A DNA stretch of 64,000 nt from contig NZ_LLZG01000399.1 in assembly GCF_001509475.1 (NCBI RefSeq), positions 62,001 to 126,000 on the forward strand, given 5' to 3'. The notes beneath the pieces are model-generated. The model searched no databases and had not been told where the DNA came from. It was given only the letters and a program-made list of their open reading frames with translations. A program made the translations under genes and the position numbers. The DNA is from Streptomyces regalis. GTDB lineage: Bacteria > Actinomycetota > Actinomycetes > Streptomycetales > Streptomycetaceae. Positions 8,796 to 19,749 of the stretch are shown here, piece by piece; within the stretch, counting starts at the first letter, position 1; every line of letters begins with the position of its first letter.

Positions 8796-9448
8796 ACGTG
8801 CTCATCGCCGGCGCGGGACGGCTCGGCACCCAGATCGCCCAGGTGCTCTCCGCCGCCCGCAACGAGGTCACACTCATCGACATCGACGACGACCGCCTGG
8901 CCGAACTTGAGGGCCGCATCCCGGTGCAGCTGGTCGCCGGGGACGCCTGCGAACCGGCCCTCCTGGAACACGCCGGTGCGCTGACCGCCGACCTCGTCAT
9001 CGCCACCACCGGGGACGACGAGGACAACCTCGTCATCAGCCTGCTTGCCAAACGGCAGTTCTCGGTGCCCCGCGTGGCCGCCCGGGTCAACGACGCCGAC
9101 AACGCCTGGCTGTTCGACGGGCGGTGGGGTGTGGACGTCGCCGTCCCCGCCGCCACACCGCTGATCTCCCTCATCGAGGAGGCCACCGGGGCCACCGACA
9201 CGGTCGCGCTGCTGCGGCTCAGCAAGGCCGGCGTCGACGTCATCGAAACGGCCATCACACCGCAGTCCAGGGCAGTGGGCCGAGCTTTGGGCGACATCCG
9301 ACTGCCCGAAGGAACGGTCGTCGCCACCATCGTCCGCGACGGGCAACCGACCGTGCCGGATCCGGCGATCCCGCTCCGGGCCGGCGACGAACTCCTCCTC
9401 GTCTCGCACACCGCGACCGAGCAGGAGATCCATGCGGCGTTCCAGTGA
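8792..9448 (+). CDS. TrkA-type K+ uptake regulatory protein (second of pair)
   Basis: 218 residues, start overlapping the previous stop (ATGA). It has an N-terminal Rossmann motif IAGAGRLGTQIAQ with the acidic end of strand 2 (LIDIDDD), then a C-terminal TrkA-C domain (about 135-218). With its neighbour it probably forms a heteromeric ring controlling a potassium transporter encoded elsewhere. Pairing with a P2-type ATPase in one operon suggests joint control of membrane potential and ion balance; this is inference. Confidence 0.88.
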   Translation: MNVLIAGAGRLGTQIAQVLSAARNEVTLIDIDDDRLAELEGRIPVQLVAGDACEPALLEHAGALTADLVIATTGDDEDNLVISLLAKRQFSVPRVAARVNDADNAWLFDGRWGVDVAVPAATPLISLIEEATGATDTVALLRLSKAGVDVIETAITPQSRAVGRALGDIRLPEGTVVATIVRDGQPTVPDPAIPLRAGDELLLVSHTATEQEIHAAFQ

Positions 9449-9458
9449 ACCGCCCTCC

Positions 9459-9485
9459 CCGGATGCGGAATCCCCGGAGATCCGG
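9459..9485. terminator. Weak hairpin between convergent genes
   Basis: CCGGAT pairs with ATCCGG around a 15-base loop in the 61-bp gap between trkA and the convergent USP gene. The stem is short and has no T-tract. Confidence 0.25.
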
Positions 9486-9509
9486 CGCCGGGCCCCGCGA
9501 TCGTCTCCT

Positions 9510-10400
9510 TCAGCGACGCTCTCCCGCTCCCCGTACCACCGCGACCGGGCAGTGCGCGTGGTGCAGCAGGGCCTGGCTGACCGAGCCCAGAAGCAGTCCG
9601 GCGAAACCGCCGCGCCCCCGCGCACCGACCACCACCAACTGAGCGGACCGACTTGCGTCGATCAGTGCCTCCCGCGTCCCGCCGTGCACCACTCTGTGTT
9701 CCACAGCCACACCCGGGAAGCGCTCCTGACGGCCGGCGAGCGCCTCGTGCAGCAGCCGCTCTTCCCCCTTGGCCAGCGCTCCTGGAGGGTTCGCGTACGG
9801 CATCGACGCATCCTGCGGTGCGGGCATCGGAGCATTCCACGTGGTCCAGGCGTGCAGAGCCACCAACGGCGCATTCCGCAGGGCGGCCTCGGCGAAGGCG
9901 AAATCAACGGCGTTCTGCCCTGCGGCCGAGCCGTCGACGCCCAGCACGACCGGGCCGTCGTCGCGAGGCAGCTCACGCACCACCAGAACCGGACACCGGC
10001 CGTGCGTCGCCAGATGGACCGCCGTCGACCCCACCAGCAGCCCGACAAACCCGCCCATACCCCGGGAACCGACCACCACGAGTTCCGCGGCACGCGACTG
10101 CGCCTCCAGCACCGTCAACGGCTCACCGGTGACCACGACGTGACTGACCTCGACCTCCCGCGCTCCCGCCCGCGCCCGCTCGAGCGCCTCGGCCACCAGG
10201 CCATCGACCATGTTCTGCAGCCCACCCTGCGGAGGTCCCAGCGGCGACGGCCCCATGGGCACATGCGTCGCGGGCCAGACAAAAGCATGAACCACCCGCA
10301 GCCCCGCCCCGCGCAACCGCGCCTCCCGCGCGGCCACCTCCACCGCGGCAAGACTCGACGCCGAACCGTCCACGCCCACGATCACGAGACCACTCACCAT
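9510..10400 (-). CDS. Tandem universal stress protein (USP 2)
   Basis: 296 residues from ATG 10400, which follows GAGGGAGG. It has two Usp domains, both with intact nucleotide-binding loops (GSRGMGGFVGLLVGS and GARGRGGFAGLLLGS). It is the only USP in the window with both loops fully conserved, so it is the best candidate for an ATP-binding tandem USP. It lies downstream of the V-ATPase operon on the same strand, separated from it by a strong hairpin, so it probably has its own promoter. Confidence 0.9.
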   Translation of the reverse strand: MVSGLVIVGVDGSASSLAAVEVAAREARLRGAGLRVVHAFVWPATHVPMGPSPLGPPQGGLQNMVDGLVAEALERARAGAREVEVSHVVVTGEPLTVLEAQSRAAELVVVGSRGMGGFVGLLVGSTAVHLATHGRCPVLVVRELPRDDGPVVLGVDGSAAGQNAVDFAFAEAALRNAPLVALHAWTTWNAPMPAPQDASMPYANPPGALAKGEERLLHEALAGRQERFPGVAVEHRVVHGGTREALIDASRSAQLVVVGARGRGGFAGLLLGSVSQALLHHAHCPVAVVRGAGERR

Positions 10401-10461
10401 GCCTCCCTCATAGCCGCCACCTCTTACCTCCAGCTTCACCCTGTCCACGCACCACTGCCGA

Positions 10462-10495
10462 GGGGATCAGGGGCCCGGGGATGACCCTGATCCCC
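10462..10495 (-). terminator. Terminator of the V-type ATPase operon
   Basis: GGGGATCAGGG and CCCTGATCCCC form a perfect 11-bp stem with a 12-base loop, 49 bp past the last V-ATPase gene. It would stop transcription running from the operon into USP 2. Confidence 0.7.
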
Positions 10496-10543
10496 GGATG
10501 GGGTGGCGAAGGCCCGGGCGCCTGCATCTTTCTGGGGGCGCGG

Positions 10544-11155
10544 TCACTGCCGGGCAGCCCAGCGCCGCCGGACGCTGTCCTCGTGCTCGGCCTGCTCCAG
10601 CGCCAGGCCGGCCCGGTCGAGAGCCTCCAGCAGGCGAGGAATCCAGTGGCGCCGCAGGGCCCGGACCCGGTGCCGGGTGCCGATGACCTCCGCGCCCACG
10701 AGCTCGGCGGCGGCGTGGGCGGCCGCGTACTCGGCGGCGGCACGCACGGCCCGGCCGTAGGCAGCCTCGGCATGCACGAGCGCCGTGTTGGAGGGAGCGG
10801 CGGCGGTGGGTGGGCGGGCGGGTACGGATATGTCGGCCCCCGCCGGGTGGCGTACCCCCATGGAGGTGGTCCAGTGCACCGTGACCTCGGCAGGGCCGAT
10901 GCCCGCGGCGGCTCCGTCGAGGGCCTGTTCGCCGCCCAGGAGCAGTCCGCGCAGCAGCCAGGTCTCGGCCTCGGGCAGCAGGTGCCGCCATGCGCGCGCG
11001 GCTGCCTCCTCCGCCCGCAGCAGGCGCTGGTGCTCGGAGCGGAGGATGCGGAGCTTCTGCTCGAGCAGGTCGGCTCCGCGCTCGGCGACATCGAGGCTGT
11101 GCCGCAGACGCAGGCGTCCTGCGCGACCTGGCGGTGTGTGGCGGGTGCCGGCCAT
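10544..11155 (-). CDS. vatD: V/A-type ATPase subunit D (central stalk)
   Basis: 203 residues; start overlaps the subunit B stop (ATGA). Subunit D is the coiled-coil rotor axle inside the A3B3 head. The N-terminus RHTPPGRAGRLRLRHSLD followed by a heptad-rich helix (LLEQKLRILRSEHQRLL) matches the family start (...PTrs.Ll.Lk..L..a..g..LLk.Kr), and a second long helix is at the C-terminus. Length is close to normal (about 210). It is the last gene of the operon. Confidence 0.85.
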   Translation of the reverse strand: MAGTRHTPPGRAGRLRLRHSLDVAERGADLLEQKLRILRSEHQRLLRAEEAAARAWRHLLPEAETWLLRGLLLGGEQALDGAAAGIGPAEVTVHWTTSMGVRHPAGADISVPARPPTAAAPSNTALVHAEAAYGRAVRAAAEYAAAHAAAELVGAEVIGTRHRVRALRRHWIPRLLEALDRAGLALEQAEHEDSVRRRWAARQ

Positions 11156-12558
11156 CAGGACGACACCTCCTTGTCCGGGGTGTCCTTTGCCCCGTGGGCG
11201 TCGAGGAGGTGGGCGGGGAGCATGGAGAGCTGGCTGCGGGGCAGGGTGAGCAGGGCCCGCCAGCCGCGTTCCAGTGAGGTGTCGAGGTCGCGCGGTTCGT
11301 CGCTCCGTTGGTCGGCGAAGTCCCGCAGGAACGCGTCCTCGTAGTCCAGGTAGCGGCGGTCGGTGGGGCTCAGTGCCGCCTGGCCGACCAGGTCCGCGAG
11401 GTCGCGGACCTGCCGGGCCCTGGCCAGGGCGGCGAGCAGCTGGGCCGCGACGTCGAGGTGGTCGTCGCGCGTACGGCCGGGGCCCGCGCCCTTGCGCATC
11501 AGCCGGGACAGCGAGGACAGGGCGTCCAGCGGCGGGTACACGCCCCGCGCGTGTGTCTCGGCCGAGAGCACGATCTGGCCCTCGGTGATGTAGCCGGTCA
11601 GGTCCGGTACGGGGTGGGTGATGTCGCCCGCGGGCATGGTGAGCACCGGGAGCACGGTGACCGAGCCGGGACGGCCCCGGATGCGTCCGCAGCGTTCGTA
11701 CAGGGAGGCCAGGTCGCTGTAGAGGTAGCCGGGGTAGGCGCGGCGGGCGGGGATCTCCCCGCGGGCGGCGGAGACCTCGCGCAGGGCTTCGGCGTACGTC
11801 GTCATGTCTGTCATCACCACGAGGACGTGCCGTGCCTCGGTGAAGGCGAGGTGCTCGGCGACGGTGAGCGCGATGCGCGGGGTGAGGATCCGCTCGATCA
11901 CCGGGTCGTCGGCGGTGTTCAGCAGCAGGACCAGTTCCCCGGCCGCGGATCGTTCCTCCAGGGCGTCGCGCACGAAGGAGGCGTCGGCGTGGGTGAGTCC
12001 CATGCCCGCGAAGACGACGCTGAACGGCTCTCCGGCGGCGGTGGCCTGGGCAGCGATCTGGGCGGCCAGTTCCAGGTGCGGCAGCCCGGCCACGGAGAAC
12101 ACCGGCAGCTTCTGCCCGCGCACCAGGGTCGTCAGGGCGTCGACGGCCCCGACCCCGGTGAGCACCGGCTCGGACGGCGGCTCGCGCCGCACCGGGTTAA
12201 TGGGGGCGCCGCCCACCTCTGCGGTGTCGGAGCCGAAGACGGGCGGGCCGCCGTCGAGGGGCCCGCCCCGGCCGTTGCAGACCCGGCCGAGCCAGTCCGT
12301 CCCGACCGGGACGCGCAGCGGGCTGCCCGAGAAGGCTGCCCAGACGCCCTCCGGATCCATGCCCGCAGTGCCCTCCAGCACCTGGACCACCGCCAGGTCC
12401 CGGTCGGCGTCCAGGACCACTCCGTGCCGCCGTTCGCCCGAGGCGAGCGTGATGCGCACGTACTCGTCCCAGCCAATCCCGGCCACGCCCTCGACGACCA
12501 CGAGCGGCCCGCGCAGTTCGCGCACCTTCGTGTACTCGATCTCGTCGGACGGGCTCAT
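11155..12558 (-). CDS. vatB: V/A-type ATPase subunit B (regulatory)
   Basis: 467 residues from ATG 12558, overlapping the subunit A stop (ATGA). It has a beta-barrel N-terminus (EIEYTKVRELRGPLVVVEG), an ATP-synthase alpha/beta nucleotide-binding fold without a Walker A motif (AGLPHLELAAQIAAQA where the catalytic subunit has its P-loop), and an Arg-containing C-terminal half (YPGYLYSDLASLYERCGR). B subunits bind nucleotide at non-catalytic sites and alternate with A. Length and features are normal. Confidence 0.93.
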   Translation of the reverse strand: MSPSDEIEYTKVRELRGPLVVVEGVAGIGWDEYVRITLASGERRHGVVLDADRDLAVVQVLEGTAGMDPEGVWAAFSGSPLRVPVGTDWLGRVCNGRGGPLDGGPPVFGSDTAEVGGAPINPVRREPPSEPVLTGVGAVDALTTLVRGQKLPVFSVAGLPHLELAAQIAAQATAAGEPFSVVFAGMGLTHADASFVRDALEERSAAGELVLLLNTADDPVIERILTPRIALTVAEHLAFTEARHVLVVMTDMTTYAEALREVSAARGEIPARRAYPGYLYSDLASLYERCGRIRGRPGSVTVLPVLTMPAGDITHPVPDLTGYITEGQIVLSAETHARGVYPPLDALSSLSRLMRKGAGPGRTRDDHLDVAAQLLAALARARQVRDLADLVGQAALSPTDRRYLDYEDAFLRDFADQRSDEPRDLDTSLERGWRALLTLPRSQLSMLPAHLLDAHGAKDTPDKEVSS

Positions 12559-14327
12559 GGCCACATCTCTCCCAGCCGGGCGAGCATCGCGTCCCGCCGC
12601 GTCGCCACCCCGGCGGCGTCGTGCGGGCCGGTGTCCTCGCGGGCCCGCAGCACCGGACCGAAGTCGATCTCCTCGACCGAGGCCGCCGGGATGCCGGAGT
12701 CCACCAGCTCGCGGCACCGGTCGGCGACCGTGAGGACGGCGTCGGCCAGGGCGGCCGTCTTCTCCGGGCCGCAGTACGCGTCCCGCTCCGACAGGGCGCT
12801 CTGCTGCAGCACGCCCTCGCGGACCAGCCTCCCCGCGAGCACGCTGATGCGTTCGCGCGCGGGCAGGGCGGCGATGCCGATCAGGTCCACCAGATCGGCC
12901 AGCCGGTCAGCTTCCGCCAGCACCGCTCCCACCCGGTCGCGGCGTCGGGCCCACACCGGATCACCCGCCGTGCGGTGCCCGGCGGCCAGGACCGGCACGT
13001 CCCGGGAGAAGGATCCGGCCCAGGAGAGGGCCGGGTAGTGGCGGGCGTAGGCGAGGTCGCGGTCGAGGGTCCACAGGCAGCGGACGAAGCGTTCGGTGTG
13101 CGCGGTCACCGGTTCGGCCATGTCCCCGCCGGGCGGGGACACCGCGCCGATCACGGTCACCGATCCCCGGTCGCCGCCGAGGGTGGTCACGGCGGCAGCC
13201 CGCTCGTAGAAAGCGGCGATGGCGGACGCCAGTCCGGCCGGGTAGCCCTCCTCGGCGGGTAGATCGCCGGTACGGGAGGCGAACTCGCGCAGCGCCTCGG
13301 CCCACCGGGAGGTCGAGTCGGCGATGACGACCACGTCCAGGCCCATGTCCCGGAAGTACTCGGCGACCGTCACTCCCGTGTAGACGCTCGCCTCACGCGC
13401 CATCATCGGCATGTTGGAGGTGTTGGCGATCGTCACGGTGCGGTCTGTGAGGCGTCCGCCCGTGCGCGGGTCCTTCAGCTCCGCCAGTTCGGTGATGACG
13501 TCGGCCATCTCGTTGCCGCGTTCCCCGCAGCCGACGTAGACGATGACGTCCGCGTCGCACCACTTGGCGATCTGCTGCAGCAGCACCGTCTTGCCGGTGC
13601 CGAACCCGCCCGGAACCGCCACGGTGCTGCCCCGGGCCACGGGGAAGAGCAGGTCGATCACCCGTTGGCCGGTGTTCAGGGCGTCGTGGCTGTCGACGCG
13701 CTCCCGCACGGGGCGGGGGCGGCGCACCGGCCACAGGGCGCCGACTGGCACCTCGGTGCCGCCCACCACAGCCACCACGGTGTCCAGCGGGCGGTCCCCG
13801 GCGGTGGCGATCTCATCGACTGTGCCCCCGCAGCCGGGCGGCACGAGGACCTTCACCTGCACCGGCCCCGCGTCACGGATCTCCGCGAGCGCCTGCCCCT
13901 CGGCCACCTGCTCGCCCTCCGTCACCAAGGGGGAGAAGGACCAGGTGCGTTCTCCTGCCGAACCCCGGTGCGCGCCCGGCAGCAGCCATTCGCCGGCACC
14001 GGACAGGGGGCGCAGCAGGCCGTCGAAGATCCCGCCGAGCAGTTCGGGACCGAGCCGCACCGACAGCGGACGGCCCTGGGGCAGTGCCGTCTGCCCCGGA
14101 GCGAGCCCGCCGGTGTACTCGTACGCCTGGACGGTGACCACGTCACCGCTGATGGCCACCACCTCGCCGGGCAGCCCGGCCGGGCCGATCGAGACCAGGT
14201 CGTACATGGCGATGCCGCCCGTGTACTCCATCTCGACCAGCGGTCCGGTGACGCGCAGGATCCGGGAGACCGGCGGCCGGGCGGCAGGCTGCGGATGTGT
14301 CCCAGCGGCTTCCGTCACGGCTCCCAT
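12555..14327 (-). CDS. vatA: V/A-type ATPase catalytic subunit A
   Basis: 590 residues, the usual length. It has an N-terminal barrel (RILRVTGPLVEMEYTGGIAMYDL), the bulge region unique to A subunits (about residues 115-185), then the P-loop GGFGTGKT (about 239-246; the common form is GPFGSGKT) and the catalytic Glu in GCGERGNEM. The Walker B region is DVVVIADSTSRWAEALRE. It hydrolyses or makes ATP at the A/B interface. It overlaps the subunit E gene by 13 bp. Confidence 0.95.
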   Translation of the reverse strand: MGAVTEAAGTHPQPAARPPVSRILRVTGPLVEMEYTGGIAMYDLVSIGPAGLPGEVVAISGDVVTVQAYEYTGGLAPGQTALPQGRPLSVRLGPELLGGIFDGLLRPLSGAGEWLLPGAHRGSAGERTWSFSPLVTEGEQVAEGQALAEIRDAGPVQVKVLVPPGCGGTVDEIATAGDRPLDTVVAVVGGTEVPVGALWPVRRPRPVRERVDSHDALNTGQRVIDLLFPVARGSTVAVPGGFGTGKTVLLQQIAKWCDADVIVYVGCGERGNEMADVITELAELKDPRTGGRLTDRTVTIANTSNMPMMAREASVYTGVTVAEYFRDMGLDVVVIADSTSRWAEALREFASRTGDLPAEEGYPAGLASAIAAFYERAAAVTTLGGDRGSVTVIGAVSPPGGDMAEPVTAHTERFVRCLWTLDRDLAYARHYPALSWAGSFSRDVPVLAAGHRTAGDPVWARRRDRVGAVLAEADRLADLVDLIGIAALPARERISVLAGRLVREGVLQQSALSERDAYCGPEKTAALADAVLTVADRCRELVDSGIPAASVEEIDFGPVLRAREDTGPHDAAGVATRRDAMLARLGEMWP

Positions 14328-14844
14328 AGGCTCCGCACCTCCGCTCCCATCCGGTCCAGCGCTCGGTCGGCCAGCGCGGTCAGCGAGAGGTCGACCCGCC
14401 TGCCCGGCGCCCGGGCCACCACGCCCCCGTCGGTGTGCTCGCTCACCTCGGCGCCGGGCCCCAGCAGGAGGCGGGCCCGGCGTTCCAGCCGCTCCCTGAC
14501 GGCCGCGTATCGGTCGGTTCCGCGCACCCCTCCGACTCGCTTGGCGGCCTCACGGCGCAACTCCTCGTACGTCTCCCGGCGCGCGGCGAGCGTGTGGGAC
14601 CTGGCGTGCCGCCGGGCCTGGACGAGGAGGTCGCGAGCGGCGTCCGCGCCATCGGCCTCGCCCTGGCGCCGGGCCTCGCCGACGACCGCCCGGGCCTCGG
14701 CGCGGGCCTGGTGGACCAGTTGGGCGGCCTCGCGCTCGGCGCGGGCCAGGGTCGCTTCCGCGTCGGCATGAGCCGCTCGCAGCAGTTCCGTCCGGACCGG
14801 TGAGAGCGCGTCGTCCGTCGTCTGGAAGTCGGGGGCCGGAGTCT

Positions 14845-14848
<4 letters not shown>
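14315..14848 (-). CDS. vatE: V/A-type ATPase subunit E (peripheral stalk)
   Basis: 177 residues, start overlapping the subunit F stop (ATGA). It has a long Ala/Glu/Arg-rich helix (about 18-105, for example AHADAEATLARAEREAAQLV) and a small C-terminal domain (about 110-177). This is the normal shape of subunit E, which pairs with the H/G subunit to form the outer stalk. Identification rests on position and fold pattern because the sequence family is weakly conserved. Confidence 0.8.
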
Positions 14849-16973
<2,125 letters not shown>

Positions 16974-16987
<14 letters not shown>

Positions 16988-17933
16988 CGAACACCTCCGC
17001 GGGCCAGTTGCCGGGGCCGCCGCCCCGGGCGGCCAGCTCCAGCGCGCCGCGGGTCCGCCACGCGTCGGCGGACAGCAGTGCCACGGCCCCCACCACCGGC
17101 TGCGGCCCGAAGTGGGACCGGCGCAGCAGTTCCCGGCCGTCCCGCTCGACCGCGTCCCACCACCGCGCCTCGGCCCGCCACAGGTCCGCCGCCTCGTCGA
17201 CGTCCTCCAGCAGCCACCGCGCCGTGGCCGGCAGAGCCTGCCGGAAATCGGCGTAAGACCCCGCCCCCACCGCCCGCGGACCGAGCAGGCGGGCCACCCG
17301 ACGGGCGGACACGTCCGGCAACCGGCGACCGACGACGAACACCTCACGGCCGAACAGCAGGGCGAGCCGGGCCGCCGCCCAGCGCGTCGCGTCGGGAACG
17401 GTGGTCGCGAGCCGTAGGGCAGCGGAGACCCGCATACCGGTGGCGACGGCGGCGGGGGAGTCGCCCCCCGGGTCGCCCCAGACGGAGGCCGCCAGCGCGG
17501 TACGCAGCTCGGACGGCGTACGGGTGCGGGCGAGCCGCGTCCAGGCGATCGCCAGCGCACCTAGGTGATAGGGCGGGGGCGGGAGGCGTTCCGGGTCCGG
17601 CTGCCGCGGGTCGGCCTCGAGAGCCCTCAGATGGTGTTCGGTGTTGGAGATCTCGAACCCGGCGGCGAGCGCCCGGACGGCGCCCGCGCCGGTGGCCGGT
17701 TGCCAGCCTGCGAGGACGCGCAGATGCCACAGCAGTGTCGCCGAGACCGCGCGCTGGGCCTCGGTCGGCGTGGTGCCCGGGGTGACGTCGTGCCGGTACG
17801 GCGTGGCCGCCAGGTAGCGCAGGGCGTCATCGAGGGTGCGGGACGCGGCCACCTCCCTGATGCCTTCGGCGCCCAGGCACCGGGTCCGCAGAGCCCGTGC
17901 CCGGGTTACGCCGGCCACCCATCCGGCGCCCAT
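16974..17933 (-). CDS. vatC: V/A-type ATPase subunit C (rotor-ring coupling)
   Basis: 319 residues, start overlapping the H subunit stop (ATGA). It is an all-helical protein of the subunit C/d type that caps the K ring and receives subunits D and F. Arg-rich N-terminus (VAGVTRARALRTRCLG) and Ala/Leu/Arg helices fit; family identity is supported mainly by length (usual 320-350) and operon position, since this subunit is poorly conserved. Confidence 0.75.
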
Positions 17934-18433
17934 CAGGGACCACCCTCCTGCGGCCTGTTCCTGCCCGGAGCCCGGTGTTCCATCGGCGGCGAGGGTGATG
18001 CCTGCCCCGCCTCGAGATCCTCCAGCACCAGCGCGAGAACGCGGTCAGCGAGTACGGGCGTCCGGCTCCTGGCGCGATCGCGTACGGCGACTGCCGCGCG
18101 TTCTGCCTCGGCGAGCAGTGCCGCCGCCTCCCCCTCGGCCGCACGCCGCACCTGCTCGGCGGCGTGCGCCCGCACGTGGCGGGCCTCTTCATGCGCCGCG
18201 GCCACGGTCGCCTCGGCCTGCCGTTCGGCCTTGTCCCGGAGTGATGAGGCGTCGGCGTCGGCCTGCTCTCGTATGGTCCGCGCTTCCGCCTCCGTCTGAT
18301 CGAGCAGAGCCAGGGGCGGCGTGAGTTCCGCACGGAGTTCGGCGGAGCGGTCCGCGGGGACACCGCTCGGTGCGGCCCGGCCGGGCGATGCCGCCGGCCG
18401 GAACCGTGTCAGAAAGTCCCGGAAACCCGTCAC
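17933..18433 (-). CDS. vatH: V/A-type ATPase subunit H/G (peripheral stalk), first gene of operon
   Basis: 166 residues from GTG 18433, preceded by GGAGGAG. It has a short N-terminal region followed by a long uninterrupted helix rich in Ala, Glu and Arg (about 45-150, for example TEAEARTIREQADADASS and HVRAHAAEQVRRAAEGEAA). This is the coiled-coil partner of subunit E. It opens the nine-gene order H-C-I-K-F-E-A-B-D, in which all junctions are overlapping or within a few bases. The 177-bp region to the divergent CBS gene holds the promoter(s) and a DevR-like box. Confidence 0.78.
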   Translation of the reverse strand: MTGFRDFLTRFRPAASPGRAAPSGVPADRSAELRAELTPPLALLDQTEAEARTIREQADADASSLRDKAERQAEATVAAAHEEARHVRAHAAEQVRRAAEGEAAALLAEAERAAVAVRDRARSRTPVLADRVLALVLEDLEAGQASPSPPMEHRAPGRNRPQEGGP

Positions 18434-18526
18434 GAACTCTCCTCCAGGTGGCCCAAGCCCCACTTCCCAGTCTCCTTGGTAGGCGATGGCATGTCGTGCC
18501 GCGCTGGGCCACCTGTCCCTCGGGCA

Positions 18527-18540
18527 GGGCCGTTCGGCCC
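18527..18540. promoter_or_regulatory. DevR/OsdR-like palindrome between V-ATPase operon and CBS-BON gene
   Basis: GGGCCGTTCGGCCC is a 6-bp inverted repeat with a 2-base centre and fits GGGNCNNNNGNCCC. It lies in the 177-bp divergent gap, 94 bp from the V-ATPase start and 71 bp from the CBS-BON start, so it could serve either side. A GC-rich palindrome could also be a hairpin. Confidence 0.4.
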
Positions 18541-18610
18541 GCAGGCCGCACCCGCAGATCGATGCCAGACTGACCGCGTAACAGGTGGACCGCGTCCCCG
18601 GGAGACAGCC

Positions 18611-19474
18611 GTGAGCCACTCCGACCACAGCCCCGCGGAGAAGGAAGCCCGCCGCGCCACGCCGGGCCGCCCCTGGACACCCAAGGAAGAACCGCGTCAG
18701 GACGCGCTGAGCCGCTACCTCGGAGCGGTCGCCGCCGCCGCGTCCGCGAGGAGTACCGAGGAGCCCGAGCCCGCTCCCGGCACGGCGAAGTCCCAACCGC
18801 CGCCCGCCACTTCCGCACACGAGCCCTCCGCCGGGGAACCAGCCACCCTCCACGTACGGGACGTCATGCAGGTTCCGGCGATCTCCGTCCCCGGCGACAT
18901 GCCGTTCCTGGACGTGGCCCACACACTCGCCCGCGAGAAGCTGAGCGCCGTACCGGTCGTCGACGCCGGCGACCACGTGATCGGCGTCGTCTCGGAGTCG
19001 GATCTGCTGGCCAAGGCCGCCGTCATGGCGGAACCGCACCGGCACGGACCTGTCGGCAGGCTGTGGCAGCACCGCCTGTACGAGAAGAGCCACGGCGACA
19101 CGGCGGCCACATTGATGACCTTTCCGCCCGTCACCGTCCACCCGGCGCAACGCGTGGCGGAGGCCGCGTGGACCGCCGCCCACGCACGGTTGAAGCGGCT
19201 CCCCGTGACCGACTATCGCGGCCGGCTCGTCGGCGTGGTGAGCCGACGCGACCTGCTGCGGGCCCTGATCCGTGACGACGCCGAGATCCGGGGCGAGGTC
19301 GAATCGCTGATCCGTCAGCACCTGCTGGACCCGCGCGCTGCCGAGGTCACCGTGGAGAACGGCGTGGTGACCATGACGGGGAGACTGGACAAGGCTGTTG
19401 TCCCCGAACTGCTCGCATCGGTGCGGGACATCAACGACGTGGTCGGTGTCGTCGACGACATCGAACCGGTCTGA
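18611..19474 (+). CDS. CBS-CBS-BON domain protein (first)
   Basis: 287 residues from GTG 18611, preceded by GGGAGA; longer in-frame starts upstream lack a ribosome site. It has a disordered Pro/Ala-rich N-terminus (about 1-75), a CBS pair (VRDVMQVPAISVPGD; LAREKLSAVPVVDAGDHVIGV; VHPAQRVAEAAW; RLVGVVSRRDLLRAL) and a C-terminal BON domain (VTVENGVVTMTGRLD). CBS pairs sense adenosyl ligands; BON domains are linked to membranes or stress. It is divergent from the V-ATPase operon, and a related protein lies at 32358-33032. Confidence 0.88.
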   Translation: MSHSDHSPAEKEARRATPGRPWTPKEEPRQDALSRYLGAVAAAASARSTEEPEPAPGTAKSQPPPATSAHEPSAGEPATLHVRDVMQVPAISVPGDMPFLDVAHTLAREKLSAVPVVDAGDHVIGVVSESDLLAKAAVMAEPHRHGPVGRLWQHRLYEKSHGDTAATLMTFPPVTVHPAQRVAEAAWTAAHARLKRLPVTDYRGRLVGVVSRRDLLRALIRDDAEIRGEVESLIRQHLLDPRAAEVTVENGVVTMTGRLDKAVVPELLASVRDINDVVGVVDDIEPV

Positions 19475-19494
19475 GCCGTCATCGCCCACGAGGC

Positions 19495-19749
19495 TCACGT
19501 CACTGCGCGGGCGACGAGGAAGTCGGCGCTGGCGGCCAGTGAGGTGAGCCGGGGCGTGTCCTCGTCCTCGATGCGGACGCCCGACAGCTCGCTGAGGACC
19601 TCGACGAAACTCAGGAAGTCCAGCGAGTCCATCTCGAGCACGTCGCGGAACGCGTCGTCGAGCCCCAGAGCGGCGATGTCGGCGTCGGGGATGACGCGCG
19701 AGATCGACTCCCTGACCATGTCCAGCGCGTCGGTTCGGTTCATGTTCAC
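19495..19749 (-). CDS. Acyl carrier protein
   Basis: 84 residues. It has the phosphopantetheine attachment site DSLDF (Ser at about 42) in an acidic helix (LEMDSLDFLSFVEVLSEL), the standard ACP pattern. It is the last gene of the acetyl-CoA synthetase-dehydrogenase operon, its ATG overlapping the E2 stop (ATGA). No ketosynthase or other fatty-acid gene is nearby, so its partner is unclear. It may carry an acyl group for lipoate supply to the E2, or accept an acyl group made by the operon. Both are inference. Confidence 0.9.
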   Translation of the reverse strand: MNMNRTDALDMVRESISRVIPDADIAALGLDDAFRDVLEMDSLDFLSFVEVLSELSGVRIEDEDTPRLTSLAASADFLVARAVT

